The position numbers were made by a program, and so were the translations under genes. The notes below the pieces were generated by a model. The model searched no databases. It saw only the letters and a program-made list of their open reading frames with translations, and was not told the origin of the DNA. Of a DNA stretch of 64,000 nt, positions 10,777 to 22,206 are shown piece by piece (position 1 is the stretch's first letter; each line of letters begins with the position of its first letter). The DNA is from Ovis canadensis (taxonomy: Eukaryota; Chordata; Mammalia; Artiodactyla; Bovidae): positions 58,163,384 to 58,227,383 of the forward strand of contig NC_091250.1 of assembly GCF_042477335.2 (NCBI RefSeq). The letters run 5' to 3'.

Positions 10777-12048
10777 GGAAACAAAAGTCACATCCTGATC
10801 ACCTGTTTCTAAAGCCAGAGAAGGTGTAGTGTTCTGAGAACCTCAGTGTTACACCAGACAATAAGATGAGGGTAAAGTTGTGGATGAGACTTTGTCATTC
10901 TGGACACATGCCAGATTCCACAGCCAGGAGGGGTGAGGTCTTGAATTCCCCTGCACATCGGGTTTCAGGCCGGAGGCCTCCTGAGCTGCCTGCTGCTCCT
11001 GCAGCCCTGGTGGACACCACAGGCATGGAGGAAAGAGAACAGTGTTGGAATGACCGGTGCTGGTTGGCAACACGGTGGGACCCAGAATCACCTGAGCAGC
11101 TTCTGCACCTAATACCCACCTGCCAGGGTTCTGATCTCCTCCTTTGAAAAGCAGGATTGAGATCCAGGGATTTAGAAAAACAGTACATCCCATTTCTTCA
11201 CCTGCAATTCCTCCAGAACAGCTCTTTAGCTGAAGCATCGGTGTGATTTCCCCGTGGGTAGGTGTGTGCATGGATGGGTGTGCCAGGCACGTGAAGCATC
11301 ACCTGTCACAGGAACTGCCAAGATTCATACGTTCAGAATTCTGCTCAGAGAGGGCCCAGTGCCCAGAAAAGTGGGTTACACCATTTATAACAATCCTTTT
11401 GTCTGATAAGACAATCTCGTTTCCAAACAATAAGGTCATAAAATAAATTTTGAAGTAAAATCGATTTAATATTTGGGAGTTGCCTATAATACTAGGGACT
11501 TAAATTTTTAAACACAAGCCCAATCACAGGTCAAACTGGTAGACGTGTGCTGACAGGTATTCTAGGCAATTTATGAAGTGTTTACATTGATTTTATTGAA
11601 ATATGGGCAGAAGGGATGGCTTTTAGCTTGTATATCCCAGAGCACAGTAAGAACTTAAGCAATAGTGGCTATATCTTAAGAATGACAAAGTCCAAAACTG
11701 TGGTTAATGTCTGATGTGAAAAATCTAAGACATGGTGGTGGTGTTTTTAAATATTGAACTTTGTAAAGATTTGAAATTGTTGCCCTTTTTAATTACTTAC
11801 ACGAAAAGGTAGAGGTCTTTTTTCCTTATGCTTCAATTTCTTTTCTGGCCCAAAATATGATTTCTTGTGAATCTGTACTTCTTTTTATCATTTCTGAAGG
11901 AATTCCAGACTAAGGCATTTGGAGGATCAGGTATGTTATTGGCACTGATGGGCAGAGATCTTCTCAATGGTCTTCACGTCTCAGCCATAATAAGCACATC
12001 AGATACAGCACTGGCCTTGCAGCTCGGTCTAGTGTTGGAGGCGTCACT

Positions 12049-12050
<2 letters not shown>
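10777..12050. other. Intergenic, no assignable feature (GC-richer at 10890-11300)
   Basis: Minus-strand frames of 140 and 97 codons (10849-11271, 10895-11188) overlap in different registers and show no recognisable domain. I take them as chance frames in GC-richer DNA. The remainder is AT-rich. Confidence 0.4.

Positions 12051-12090
<40 letters not shown>
12051..12090. repeat. Perfect (AC)20 microsatellite
   Basis: Twenty uninterrupted AC dinucleotides, bounded by ..GGCGTCACTCC and GTGGAAGTAG. Likely polymorphic in length. Confidence 0.98.
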
Positions 12091-12093
<3 letters not shown>

Positions 12094-12756
12094 GAAGTAG
12101 TCCGGTGCAAAATCACTGAAGAAGAATCAGGAGAATTATGCCATGAGATGATCTTCATTTTTGTCCTTCATTCCTCCATAGTAGATGTATACACCTTGCC
12201 AACACCATAGATCTCCAAAGGGCTTTCTCAACTTGGGAATTTCACCTTCACCACATTCCTTCTCCCTCTGGTCTCTGTATCTCTAACATGTTACCTTGGA
12301 TACGTATATATTTTTATAAGATAATAGGGATTATTTCATGTGAATATATGGTTTTACTTTAAATAAACTGCATTGAATATGGTTCTGTTACTTTCCACTC
12401 AATAATATGCTTTCAAAATACATAGATATATAAAAACAACTATAACACATAGTTAAATATATAATATATATGTATACATCGATCAATCGATCGATCGACA
12501 GCTACTTAATTATTGCTCCTAAATGCTACACAATAGATCCCTGTGTGCATCGGCCTCATTTTACCTATTATTTCCCCAGTGACAGTTTCCTCCTGTTTCC
12601 ATCACCACAAATAGAGACTGACACAGGCCACATCCTTAGACATGTTGAAGAGGAGTCTGTAACCAAGAACAGGGTTGTGGGAGTTTTAGAGGACACACAT
12701 ATGTTATTTCATGAGCTATTTTCAGATTTCTCTTCCCTCAAGGTTTCAACCAATTT
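12091..12756. other. Intergenic; contains a short TCGA-type run
   Basis: AT-rich, no gene. At 12478-12499 there is ATCGATCAATCGATCGATCG, a small tetranucleotide run unusual for its four CpG sites in AT-rich DNA. Confidence 0.5.
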
Positions 12757-12764
12757 ATACTTTC

Positions 12765-12836
12765 CCCATGGACCCCATGCTGCAGTCCATGGGGTCTCAA
12801 AGAGTCAGACACAACTGAGCAACAGAACTGAACTGA
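12765..12836 (+). mobile_element. Ultra-short BovB 3' end with 8-bp target duplication
   Basis: Only the last ~72 bp of BovB are present: CCATGCTGCAGTCCATGGGGTCTCAAAGAGTCAGACACAACTGAGCAACAGAACTGAACTGA. ATACTTTC flanks it at 12757-12764 and 12837-12844. Confidence 0.75.
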
Positions 12837-12844
12837 ATACTTTC

Positions 12845-13480
12845 TCTAGCAGAATATGAGGGTTCCCATTTCATTACCACCATCAGTGTTTGCTAGTATC
12901 CTAATGTCTAATTACCAATCTGAGGAGTTTTAATGATGGTATCAGTATTATATCACCAATCTGAAAAGTATAAAGGATTATATGATTTTTAAGTTATATT
13001 TCTCTGATTATTAATGAGGGTAAGAATCTCTTGTAAGACATTCCGATTTCCTTGTTTGTGAATTATTTTCTATTTTATTTTAACTGCAGATCCAAAGATA
13101 CTCAGATATTTCTATTACGTTGTAGATAATAATCCTTTGGTTTCCAGTGTTCTGATTATGATTCTCAGCTCCTAATTTGTCAGTTGTCTGCTATCTTCAA
13201 TGTCCTTCACTGACAAAGAAAACTCTTAAATTTAAATGTAGTCAATCCAACCTACTTTTTTTCTGAGATCCTTAATTTTTTCACATTTATATATTTACTT
13301 CATGGAAATATGTTCACAACATATTGTTAAAGAAAAAAGTAAATTATAAAACTATGCATATTATGATTCTATTTATATAAAATGACTCACAAGATCAGTA
13401 ACAAGTATTCCCTCATCAGTTTGGGTATAAAAAGTCATTTTTCTTTTATTGTTCAAATTATAATAACCCCAATCCTATTC
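12845..13480. other. Intergenic, no assignable feature
   Basis: AT-rich, with no repeat family or gene recognised. Confidence 0.45.
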
Positions 13481-13668
13481 AGTAGCTCAGACAGAAATCT
13501 GCTGCAATGCAGGAGACCCAGGTTCAAGCCTCGGGTCAGGAAGATCCCCTGGAGAAGAGAATGGATACCTACTCCAATATTCTTGCCTGGAGAATTCCAT
13601 GAATAGAGAAGTTTGGTGGGCTACAGACCAGGGTCATAAAGAGTCGGACACAACCGAGCAACTAACAC
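13481..13668 (+). mobile_element. Bov-tA-type SINE
   Basis: Sense SINE: GTAGCTCAGACAG..ATCTGCTGCAATGCAGGAGACCCAGGTTCAAGCCTCGGGTCAGGAAGATCCCCTGGAGAAG ... CATAAAGAGTCGGACACAACCGAGCAACTAACACC. The extreme 5' head is diverged. Confidence 0.92.
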
Positions 13669-14121
13669 CAACAGAACATACAGTTTTCCTTCTTAGGCCT
13701 CCTGCCCCAAGATTCTTCAGTGACTTTACTCAATGTCAGTTTTGCTGATCTCTTTACAGAACCAGCTCTTGGTTTAACTGCTATTTTTTCCTACTGTTTT
13801 CTATTCTCTATTTATCTATGCTTTAATCATTATTTTCTTACTTTTGCTAGTTTTGCCCAACCCACTTTTGATTGTTAGGGTTTGTGATTTAGGGGTTTAT
13901 CTAAAAAAATCACAGTTTTCAAATTTAGGTTTCTATGTGGTGTAGGTTTTAAAATACCAATGTTCATTTTTTCTACATAAAAAGCCAATGCCTTCGACAA
14001 TATTAATTAAAAAGTCCTTCTGTTTCCTGTGATTCATGGTGCAATTTACAGCATTTAATAAGGACTAGATCCTGGGATCTCCATTATATTGAACTGGCCC
14101 TTTTGAATTCATTTTTTCTAT

Positions 14122-14260
14122 TATCCATTAATTCACTTAGCAAACATTTATTGAGCACCTTTTATTAAACAGACATTATTTTGTGTAGTGGGGAAACAGA
14201 CAAAAGTTTCTGATTACCACAGAGCCTATCTTAGGATGGGTAGATGGTATAAAGTCTTAA
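14122..14260 (-). repeat. Possible L2/CORE-type remnant
   Basis: TTAATTCACTTAGCAAACATTTATTGAGCACCTTTTATTAAACAGACATT resembles the reverse complement of an L2-like 3' end followed by its upstream part. Weak. Confidence 0.35.
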
Positions 14261-14299
14261 AAGTCAATATAAGTATTTATTAAAACAGCTTAACAGCTA

Positions 14300-15060
14300 A
14301 CACATATCCTGTATTATTTGCCAGGCAATATTCCAAGGGTTTTAAACATTTTAATTTATCTAATCCCCTCAACACACTAAAAAGCAGAGATATTACTTTA
14401 CCAAAACAGGTCCATCTAGTCAAAGCTATGGTTTTTCCAGTCATGTATAGATGTGAGAGTTGGACTATAAAGAAAGCTGAGCACCAAAGAATTGATGCTC
14501 TTGAACTGTGGTGTTGGAGAAGACTCTTGAGAGTCTCTTGGACTGCACGGAGATCAAACCAGTCCATCCTAAAGGAAATCAGTGAAATAAATGAATATTC
14601 ATTGTAAGGACTGATGCTGAAATTCCAATACTTTGGCCACCTAATGTGAAGAACTGATTCATTTGAAAAGACCCTGATGCTGGGAAAGATCGAAGGTGGG
14701 AGGAGGAGGGGATGACAGAGGATGAGATGATTGGATGGCATCACTGACATGATGGACATGAGTCTGAATAGGCTTTGGGAGTTGGTGATGGACAGGGAAG
14801 CCTGGCGGGCTGCAGTCCCTGGGGTTGCAAAGAGTTGGACACAACTGAGCAACTGAACTGAACTGAATCCCCTCAACAACACTGTGAGATAGTTACTACT
14901 ATCATTCCTTACTTTATAGGTGAAGAAACCATGCACATACATTCATAGCTTAAGGAACTTCCCTGAGGTCATGCAGCAGGTGAGTGACAGAACGTGGGAT
15001 TCCAACCCAACAGTCTAATTCTAGAGCCTCTGCTCTTACACACTGCCCTGCACTGCCTTT
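14300..15060 (-). repeat. MIR SINE split by a BovB insertion
   Basis: Left piece 14300-14374 (TTTGCCAGGCAATATTCCAAGGGTTTTAAACATTTTAATTTATCTAATCCCCTCAACA) and right piece 14879-15060 (..GTGAAGAAACC..AGCTTAAGGAACTTCCCTGAGGTCATGCAGCAGGTGAGTGACAGAACGTGGGATTCC) read together as one reverse-complement MIR. The BovB between them bears a 13-bp target duplication. Confidence 0.8.
14379..14865 (+). mobile_element. BovB LINE, 3'-end fragment inside a MIR
   Basis: Sense BovB from AAAGCAGAGATATTACTTTACC, through GGTTTTTCCAGTCATGTATAGATGTGAGAGTTGGACT and TTGAACTGTGGTGTTGGAGAAGACTC, to GTTGGACACAACTGAGCAACTGAACTGAACTG. AATCCCCTCAACA is present at 14362-14374 and 14866-14878. Its reading frame carries several stops. 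Confidence 0.93.
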
Positions 15061-15164
15061 GAGTGGGCTGGGACATAGGAGGAGAACCATGACTGATCCA
15101 CATGTCAGACTTACTTTGGACGCTGTGTTGAAATTAAGCTGTAAATGAGGCAAGAGTAGGAAAA

Positions 15165-15350
15165 GAAAGGCCAGTTAGGGACGATTTCAACAGGGTAAAT
15201 AAGAGATGATGGTGATCTGTATGATTTAGTAGCAATGGAAGAGGAAAGAAGGGGTCAGATTCTGGATTCATTGACAACTCGTCAGTTGGAATATGGGAGA
15301 GAAAGATGATCTCAAACATTGATGATCTCAAAGTTTTTATCCTGAAATGA
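15165..15350 (+). repeat. Old interspersed repeat, family not assigned
   Basis: AATAAGAGATGATGGTGATCTGTATGATTTAGTAGCAATGGAAGAGG...GGGGTCAGATTCTGGATTCATTG resembles the repeat type seen at 2130-2525 and 19585-19790. Family name uncertain. Confidence 0.35.
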
Positions 15351-16450
15351 CTTACAGAATCGAGTTTCCATTTACTGAATGGAAGACTACTTAAAGAACA
15401 AATTAAGGGAGAAAAATTCCCTTCATCTTTTAGATGTCTTTTTTTAAAGGGATATAAAAGGTCATTTTAGATGTCATTAAACACTCAAGTGAGACTGGAA
15501 TAGACAGTGGTATATGTGAGTCTGGAGTTCAGAGGCAAGATCTGTCTCTAAGATATAAATTTGATTAACATTACCATATAACTTATAAGACTATAGTAAA
15601 TCACCAAGGAACAGAGAAAAGGAGGAAAAAAAAGAAGTCCAAGGGCTGATCCTGGTATACTCCCACATCTATATCTCCAGAGATGCAGAGAAAATGAACA
15701 AAGATTACAAAGAGTGACATGCGACAGTGGAGTAAACTTACAAGGTTACTATTTTGTAGAAGCCAAGTGAACAGAGGTTTAGAGGAGGAAGTAATTCATT
15801 TTATCAAATACAAGTGATAGGTCAAATTAGTAAAGACCTGAGAAGTAACTACTGGATTAGCCACACAGAAGCCATTAACCATCATGGAAAGAATGGTAAA
15901 AGATTATGGATTCAGGATAAAAAGAAAGAAGAGTAATTGGAGATAGCAAGAACAGATAGCTCTTTCAAGTTTTACTCTTAACTGTAACAATAAAATGGGA
16001 TGGGAGTTAGAGGTGGATGTGCAATCAACAAACAGGATTATTCTTAAGGTGTGAGCATTCGTAGAATGTTTGAGAACTTTGCTGATTAAGATTTGCAAGA
16101 ACTTGTAGAATGCTTGAGTTCTGGGAATATTCCAGAGTGAATAAAAATAGAGTTGTAATCTGTTTGAATATGTGAGAGAAGTTAGAATCTGGCTCTAAAG
16201 TGGCCATGAAAGATAAATATTCATCCACAGTTAGCAGAGAAAAGGCAATGGACATACGCACGGGTGATGCTTAGCACTACTGTTTGCTTTTGTAAACTGA
16301 TCATGTATTTTCAGCAACATTGCTACAAGATCTTATTAGTTATGATAGTTGGACTGTCAGTTATTTTGTATTTCTTGTCGGTTTATATAAACACTCTTAA
16401 ATTTACAAAAAAAAAAAAAGACAGGTTTTTTGTCTTCTTTTTCAATTAAT
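15351..16450. other. Intergenic, no assignable feature
   Basis: AT-rich, with an A-run at 16408-16419. No gene or recognised repeat. Confidence 0.45.
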
Positions 16451-16451
16451 A

Positions 16452-16920
16452 TCCTCCTGTGGTAGTTATTAGTAATATCCACCAATATTTCCATATCTTA
16501 CCTCTCTGGACCTTATTGAGTGGAACCATATGACTATTTCTGGCCAACTGAGTTCTGAGACAGGTGACACATTATCACTTTGTAATCAGAACATTTAACT
16601 GTGGATATCAGACCTTTTCATGGACAGAGGAGCCTGATGGGCCACAGTCCATGGGATTGCAAAGAATCAGACACGACTGAGTGACTAACACTTTCACCAG
16701 ACTCCCAAGTTGCCCTGTTCCTCAGATACAATGACTAGCAATGTTTAAGATGGTAGCTATTCCACCAGTCTGCCTCTTTGAGTGTCAATGAGTCCAGGCT
16801 TTCTGCCAACCCATAAAGAACATTTAGCATGAGCAAGAAATAAACTCTTGTGGCTTTTAAGCAACTAAAATGTTTAGTTATTATGACTTGCAGAATAATC
16901 TAACCTATCCTGATTGACAT
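16452..16920 (+). repeat. Ancient LTR-like repeat (possibly MaLR), interrupted by a SINE tail
   Basis: TGTGGTAGTTATTAGTAATATCCACC..., GTGGAACCATATGACTATTTCTGGCCAA, CAATGTTTAAGATGGTAGCTATTCCACCAG and GCATGAGCAAGAAATAAACTCTTGTGGCTTTTAAGC form the order of a common mammalian solo-LTR-like repeat with an internal AATAAA. Family is not certain. Confidence 0.4.
16619..16698 (+). mobile_element. Bov-tA-type SINE, 3' fragment
   Basis: Only the tail half is present: GACAGAGGAGCCTGATGGGCCACAGTCCATGGGATTGCAAAGAATCAGACACGACTGAGTGACTAACACTTTCACC. It lies inside the older LTR-like repeat. Confidence 0.85.
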
Positions 16921-16949
16921 GTCTCTTATTCATTTATCTTATCTGGGGC

Positions 16950-18230
16950 ATTGGTCAGCACTTCTGATACAGTGATGAGAGTAATGATGGAAGTGGGGAA
17001 TTTCATATTATTAAACACCAATAAGTAATGTTTATTGATTTTTATTGAGTTATATAATTTTCCATTTATATCTAGTTGTCCAGACCTTTTAAATCACAAA
17101 CAGTAATTGGATGCTATCAAATACATTTTCTATACCGTTTTTATTTCAATTAATGTAATTTTTTCTTTAATCCATTAGCATAGAAACCCTGTTATTAAAT
17201 CACATTTGAATTTCTAGAATAAATTCTACTTAATCATGATACGTTACATTGTTAGATTTAATTAGTATCTTACTACATTTTAGCACTTACATTTCTAAGT
17301 GCAAGGGGCCTAAAATTTTCTTTTTCATATCATCTTCATGTTTGGAAGAATGGTTTTTCTAGCCAGTTATACTATGAATTGGGCATATATCTGCTTTCTA
17401 AGAAAAAAATTAGTAGGGTAGGAATTATCTTTTCCTTGATAATTTGATAAAGCTCAACAGAAAAATGATTTTATTCAATTTAAATTAATTTATACTTGTA
17501 AATGGCTAAACTTGGTTTGATTAACATTTTCTACCATTTTTACTCAATTTCATTAATTTCTGCATTTGTCTTTATTATTGTGACTCGAGTAAAACATTAA
17601 AGTGGGTCAATAAATGCTACATATAAAAATTATTGTCATAATTTTAATTTTCTTGTTTACTTCTTACTCAGGCTTAACTCTTTCACACATTATTAATTCT
17701 TTCTATAGAAGACCAATTAGTTCATTTGACTTTTGTTTTTACTGTAGTAAATGTTTTAAAGCTCTAAATTTTCTACTGAACATTACCTCTAACTATATGC
17801 CATAAATTTTATCATGTAACAATTTCATATATTCATTCTGATTATGAAATTATTAGTACTAATAATTTGTGAATAATAATAATTATTCTAATTATGAAAT
17901 ATCTACACAAGGATATTGAATGGTATGATTTTAGTTTCTAAATGTGCCAATTTTCTATTTTTCCATTTGCTACTGAATTCTAATATGATTGAATTATTTT
18001 GTGTGGTACTCTTTTATTTATTGAAATTTCTTTGTCACAGTATTTATACAGTTTTATTAAAGTTTTATGAAGATTTAACAATGTCAAAAATTTTCTATGC
18101 ATATTTTACATTTCTTTTTCTGTATAAATCTATTATCCTGGATATATTAACTATGTTATTCAAACATTCTAGCTTGCTAATGTCTGTTTGACCCGTAAGT
18201 TTCTAAGAAACATGTACTAATATACTACCT
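16950..18230 (-). repeat. Probable ancient L1 (antisense), heavily decayed
   Basis: Very AT-rich. Parts such as TTTCTAGAATAAATTCTACTTAATCATGATACGTTACATTGTTAGATTTAATTAG match the reverse complement of the L1 ORF2 reverse-transcriptase region in order. Boundaries are vague. Confidence 0.4.
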
Positions 18231-18504
18231 CTGTCATTTTTGAAACTGAAGTAGAGTGGATTTACAATTCTATTGTCCTTTTATATGCAATGTTGCTGTT
18301 GATCCCAATCTCTTTGCCTGCTTCTGATATTCAGTGCTCCCATACTAAGCTGAAATTCAGCACCATTTAACCATTACAAATTTTACTCCAAAACTAAAGG
18401 TTCATGCATGTTGTTTACAAAAAACAGTACGTCAAGAACCTGCCCAAAGATGAACTGAATCTGTGGGTTTGGGGCTTTGCAATGGTTCAGGCATAAACGA
18501 TAAG

Positions 18505-19030
18505 CCATCAAGTTAATAAGGGTAGATTGTTGTATTTTTTAGATTCCACATGTAAGCAATATTATACAGTATTTGTTCTCTGACATTTCGTTTAGCATAA
18601 TGAACTCTAAGTCCATCCATGTTGATGCAAATGGCCAGATTTCATTCCTTGGTATGACTGAATAGTAGTCCTTTGACATATTACATCCTCTTTATCTACT
18701 CATCTGTTGATACACATTTAGTTTGCTTCCATTTCATTGCAATTGTAAATAATAGTGCTATGAACATTAGAGTATATGTATCTTTTTAATTACTATTTTT
18801 GCATTTTTCAGATATATACCCAGGAGTGGAGTTGCTGGATCATAAGATAGGTCTATTTTTAGTTTTTTGAGAAAGCTCTCTACTATTTTAGACAGTGACT
18901 ACACCAATTCACATCCCTATCAACAGTGAGGGAGGGTTCCCTTTCCTCCCCATACCCCCTAATATTTTTTATGTGTTCTTTCTGATGACAGCCATTCTGA
19001 CAGATGTAATAACTCATTGTGGTTTTGAGT
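18505..19030 (-). repeat. L1 ORF2 3' region (antisense)
   Basis: TAGATTCCACATGTAAGCAATATTATACAG, TTTAGCATAATGAACTCTAAGTCCATCCATGTTG, GACTGAATAGTAGTCC, CAGATATATACCCAGGAGTGGAGTTGCTGGATCATA and ACACCAATTCACATCCCTATCAACAGTG are the reverse complement of the conserved C-terminal ORF2 region. Confidence 0.85.
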
Positions 19031-20074
19031 TAAATTTCTTTTAGTTTTTCAGTTTCTAATACAATGTACATTCTAAAATGTTTCACATTCAGTGGGTCAC
19101 AAATTCCAATAGGTATAGAAAGGCCTAGGAAGTGATTTAAAAAGCACTGAATAAATTTGTCTAGTACCTACTCACCCCCATAGCATCTTCAGATTTGAGT
19201 TCAGGGTAGGAAACCAGCAGAACAGGTAAGTGCATCAATTTGTCAATACAACACTCAACAAGTCCTTGTTACTTCTCCCCTGTTTCAGAGTAAGATGTCT
19301 TTATTGAAATACATTTCTACACTCTGGGGCCTTGGTCCATTAATTATTCCCCTTCTTTTTCTTTGCATCATAATTCTCTCTACTGGTTTCCTCTCTTCAG
19401 CCAAAAAACAAGCTCAATATTCCCTCATTCACTTTTTTGTTCCTTTCCTTTCCTCTACTGTGGGACTTCATTAAATGATTTTTTAATGACCGACTCTACC
19501 ACATCACCCCTAGGACCTAGTACCCATCACAATGGGCTAGAGCCATGGAATGGGGCCATAATGAAAACAAGGGTGGCATCAGCATCTAATGAGATACTGC
19601 AATAGTTCAAGTGGGAGTGAAGGGAATTTGAACTGATGTGGTGGCAGTGAGGATGGAGGCCTTCAGGAAGGCCTGATGGGCAAGAGAAAGGATTAGAGTT
19701 TAGACAATGGAGGGACCAGTATGAAATACCCATCTCAGAAAGTGACCATTGCTCAAGACAGTGAAATAAGATTTTCAGAGCAGTTTTGTGTATCCACTTG
19801 AGTTTTATGAACATGAATTTATCAATATATCAATCTGATATATTGTGTGATTTCCTCTGAAAATCTCATAAAATTAGTAAATGATTTGGGAACCAATGAT
19901 TGCCTAGCTATCTCTTCTAGATTAATTCTCTTACATTAGTGTTGGGTTTACTTACTTTACTGCAAAAATATGTGCAATGGTTATCTATCCATTGCCTACA
20001 AAATAAAATTTACATATATCTTAGCCTCTCTATAATCTGGCCAAAATAAAAATTTTCAGCTTTACCTTCTCTAC
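19031..20074. other. Intergenic; includes an unassigned old repeat at 19585-19790
   Basis: No gene. The stretch GATACTGCAATAGTTCAAGTGGGAGTG...GTGGTGGCAGTGAGGATGGAGG resembles the unnamed repeat at 2130-2525. The rest shows nothing recognisable. Confidence 0.4.
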
Positions 20075-20101
20075 AGTTATCTGTGGAAAATTCTGAAAGA
20101 G

Positions 20102-20659
20102 ATGGGAATACCAGACCACCTAACCTGCCTCTTGAGAAATCTGTATGCAGGTCAGGAAGCAACAGGTAGAACTGGACATGGAACAACAGACTGGTTCCAA
20201 ATAGGAAAAGGAGTACGTCAAGGCTGTATATTGTCACCCTGCTTATTTAACTTCTATGCAGAGTACATCATGAGAAACGCTGGACTGGAAGAAACACAAG
20301 CTGGAATCAAGATTGTCGGGAGAAATATCAATCACCTCAGATATGCAGATGACACCACCCTTATGGCAGAAAGTGAAGAGGAACTAAAAAGCCTCTTGAT
20401 GAAAGTGAAAGAGGAGAGTGAAAGAGTTGGCTTAAAGCTCAACATTCAGAAAACGAAGACCATGGCATCCGCTCCCATCACTTCATGGGAAATAGATGGG
20501 GAAACAGTGGAAACAGCATCAGACTTTATTCTGGGGGGCTCCAAAATCACTGCAGATGGTGACTGCAGCCATGAAATTAAAAGACGCTTACTCCTTGGAA
20601 GAAAAGTTATGACCAACCTAGATAGTATATTCAAAAGCAGACATTACTTTGCTGACTAA
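20102..20659 (+). pseudogene. BovB reverse-transcriptase fragment
   Basis: 185-codon open frame of the BovB polyprotein. It contains the RT motifs VRQGCILSPCLFNFYAE (palm) and YADD at 20342-20353, the catalytic Asp pair that binds metal, followed by the ..LLMKVKEESERVGLKLN region. A stop at 20657-20659 ends it; the C-terminal part continues in another frame (20649-21098, 149 codons). The endonuclease and RT N-terminus are missing through 5' truncation, so no active enzyme is expected. Confidence 0.88.
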
Positions 20660-21098
20660 GGTCCGTCTAGTCAAGGCTATGGTTTTTCCTGTGGTCATGT
20701 ATGGATGTGAGAGTTGGACTGTGAAAAAGGCTGAGCACCGAAGAATTGATGCTTTTGAACTGTGGTGTTGGAGAAGACTCTTGAGAGTCCCTTGGACTGC
20801 AAGGAGATCCAACCAGTCCATTCTGAAGGAGATCAGCCCTGGGATTTCTTTGGAAGGACTGATGCTAAAGCTGAAACTCCAGTACTTTGGCCACCTCATA
20901 CAAAGAGTTGACTCATTGGAAAAGACTCTGATGCTGGGAGGGATTGGGGGCAGGAGGAGAAGGGGACGACAGAGGATGAGATGGCTGGATGGCATCACAG
21001 ACTCGATGGACGTGAGTCTGAGTGAACTCCAGGAGTTGGTGATGGACAGGGAGGCCTGGCGTGCTGCGATTCATGGGGTTGCAAAGAGTCAGACATGA
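20649..21098 (+). pseudogene. BovB polyprotein C-terminal fragment
   Basis: 149-codon frame overlapping the RT fragment in a different register, showing a frameshift near 20645. It includes [40 protein letters not shown] and [20 protein letters not shown], typical of the BovB C-terminus. It has no independent gene function. Confidence 0.88.
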
Positions 21099-21133
21099 CT
21101 GAGCAACTGAACTATGAACTATAGTTATCTGTG

Positions 21134-21894
21134 TACTTAACCTGGTTAGACAATACAATGTCCCATGGTAGTTTAGGGACAAGGGATCTGTTGTTTTGCT
21201 TTATTTTCTTCCAAAGTTCATCATTTCCCTTTCCTTCAGCAACTGCACTTAGATTTTCCTTTGGGAAACCATCTCTCCTAGGCTATTAATCCATACAGAT
21301 TCAGAGGAGCACACTTCTGGTGTGAGGAATGAATAAATAAACCAGACCATGCACAGTAATTGGTTCAGGAAGCAGATACATCACTAAAGCCATGGAAATT
21401 AGAATCTGTGAGTATCAATCTTGGAAATGTTTCTAGAAACACAGAAGAGGACAACCTCCTTACTGTAAACAGGCAGAATGTACCTCTGAAGTTGCTAGGA
21501 GCAATCTGGCCCACATGAAGAGGACTTTGCTGAGATTAAGCTGACAGAAGGAAAAAAATCCAAAATAAGGGAGAGAATATTTTGATAATATCATTTGCAT
21601 CCTATGACAGTCGTGCCAAAACTCTGGGGTTTTTAAGTTATGTCACTAGTGAACCCCCTTTGTTTCTCAAAGTCTGGGTTTGGTATTTGACTCCTGGATG
21701 TTCTATAACTTGTACAAGTAGCCAACCACAACTTTGGCTCCCAGCTCCAGACCTCTGAGGCATCCACTGTGTGTAGCATTAATTTAATATTTAGGACAAA
21801 ATGGGTTTTATGGTCATTTATATGGTTATGGACATTTCCTGCCTCTCCATCTAACAGCACCTTATTTGAAGGCAGTTTATTGCAGATCCTGAAT
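21134..21894. other. Intergenic, no assignable feature
   Basis: No gene or recognised repeat. The minus-strand 107-codon frame at 21633-21956 has no recognisable domain. Confidence 0.45.
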
Positions 21895-22150
21895 CCATAC
21901 CTCCTGAGATTTAAATTGTGACTCTGCTTTTTTACCTGCTGAGTGACACTGAGCAAAGTGCTCTACCTCTTTGTATTTCAGATTCATCACTCATAAGATG
22001 GTAATTAGAACAGTAGCACCTGAAAAACAAAAAAGTAAATAAGAGAATGGAAGCACCCCCATAGGGTTGTTGCAAGGAGTTAATACATGTGAAGCCCTTA
22101 GGGGAGAATCTGGCACATAATATACACCATACAAGTAAGCTCTATGGGAG
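21895..22150 (+). repeat. MIR SINE
   Basis: Sense order: TTGTGACTCTGC..., GTGACACTGAGCAAAGTGCTCTACCTCTTTGTATTTCAGATTCATC, ATAGGGTTGTTGCAAGGAGTTAATACATGTGAAGCCCTTAGG, GAATCTGGCACATAATATACACC. It is followed by a small (GAT)n/(ATT)n run at 22181-22206. Confidence 0.7.
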
Positions 22151-22206
22151 TGCGAGCTATTTTTGTTACTATTATCACAGTGATGATGATGATCATTATT
22201 ATTATT

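Larger units (their letters stand above)
20081..21122 (+). mobile_element. BovB LINE, 1-kb 3' part with target duplication
   Basis: 5'-truncated BovB carrying the second half of the reverse transcriptase and the C-terminal region. AGTTATCTGTG is present at 20075-20085 and 21123-21133; the left copy overlaps the element by microhomology. It ends GTTGCAAAGAGTCAGACATGACTGAGCAACTGAACTATGAACT. It is the least decayed BovB in the window. Confidence 0.96.

Noticed and set aside
14280..14942. 220-codon minus-strand frame
   Set aside because: It is the antisense of the BovB and flanking MIR; the sense BovB frame explains the sequence.
20618..20998. 126-codon minus-strand frame
   Set aside because: Antisense shadow of the BovB C-terminal region, recurring at every BovB copy.
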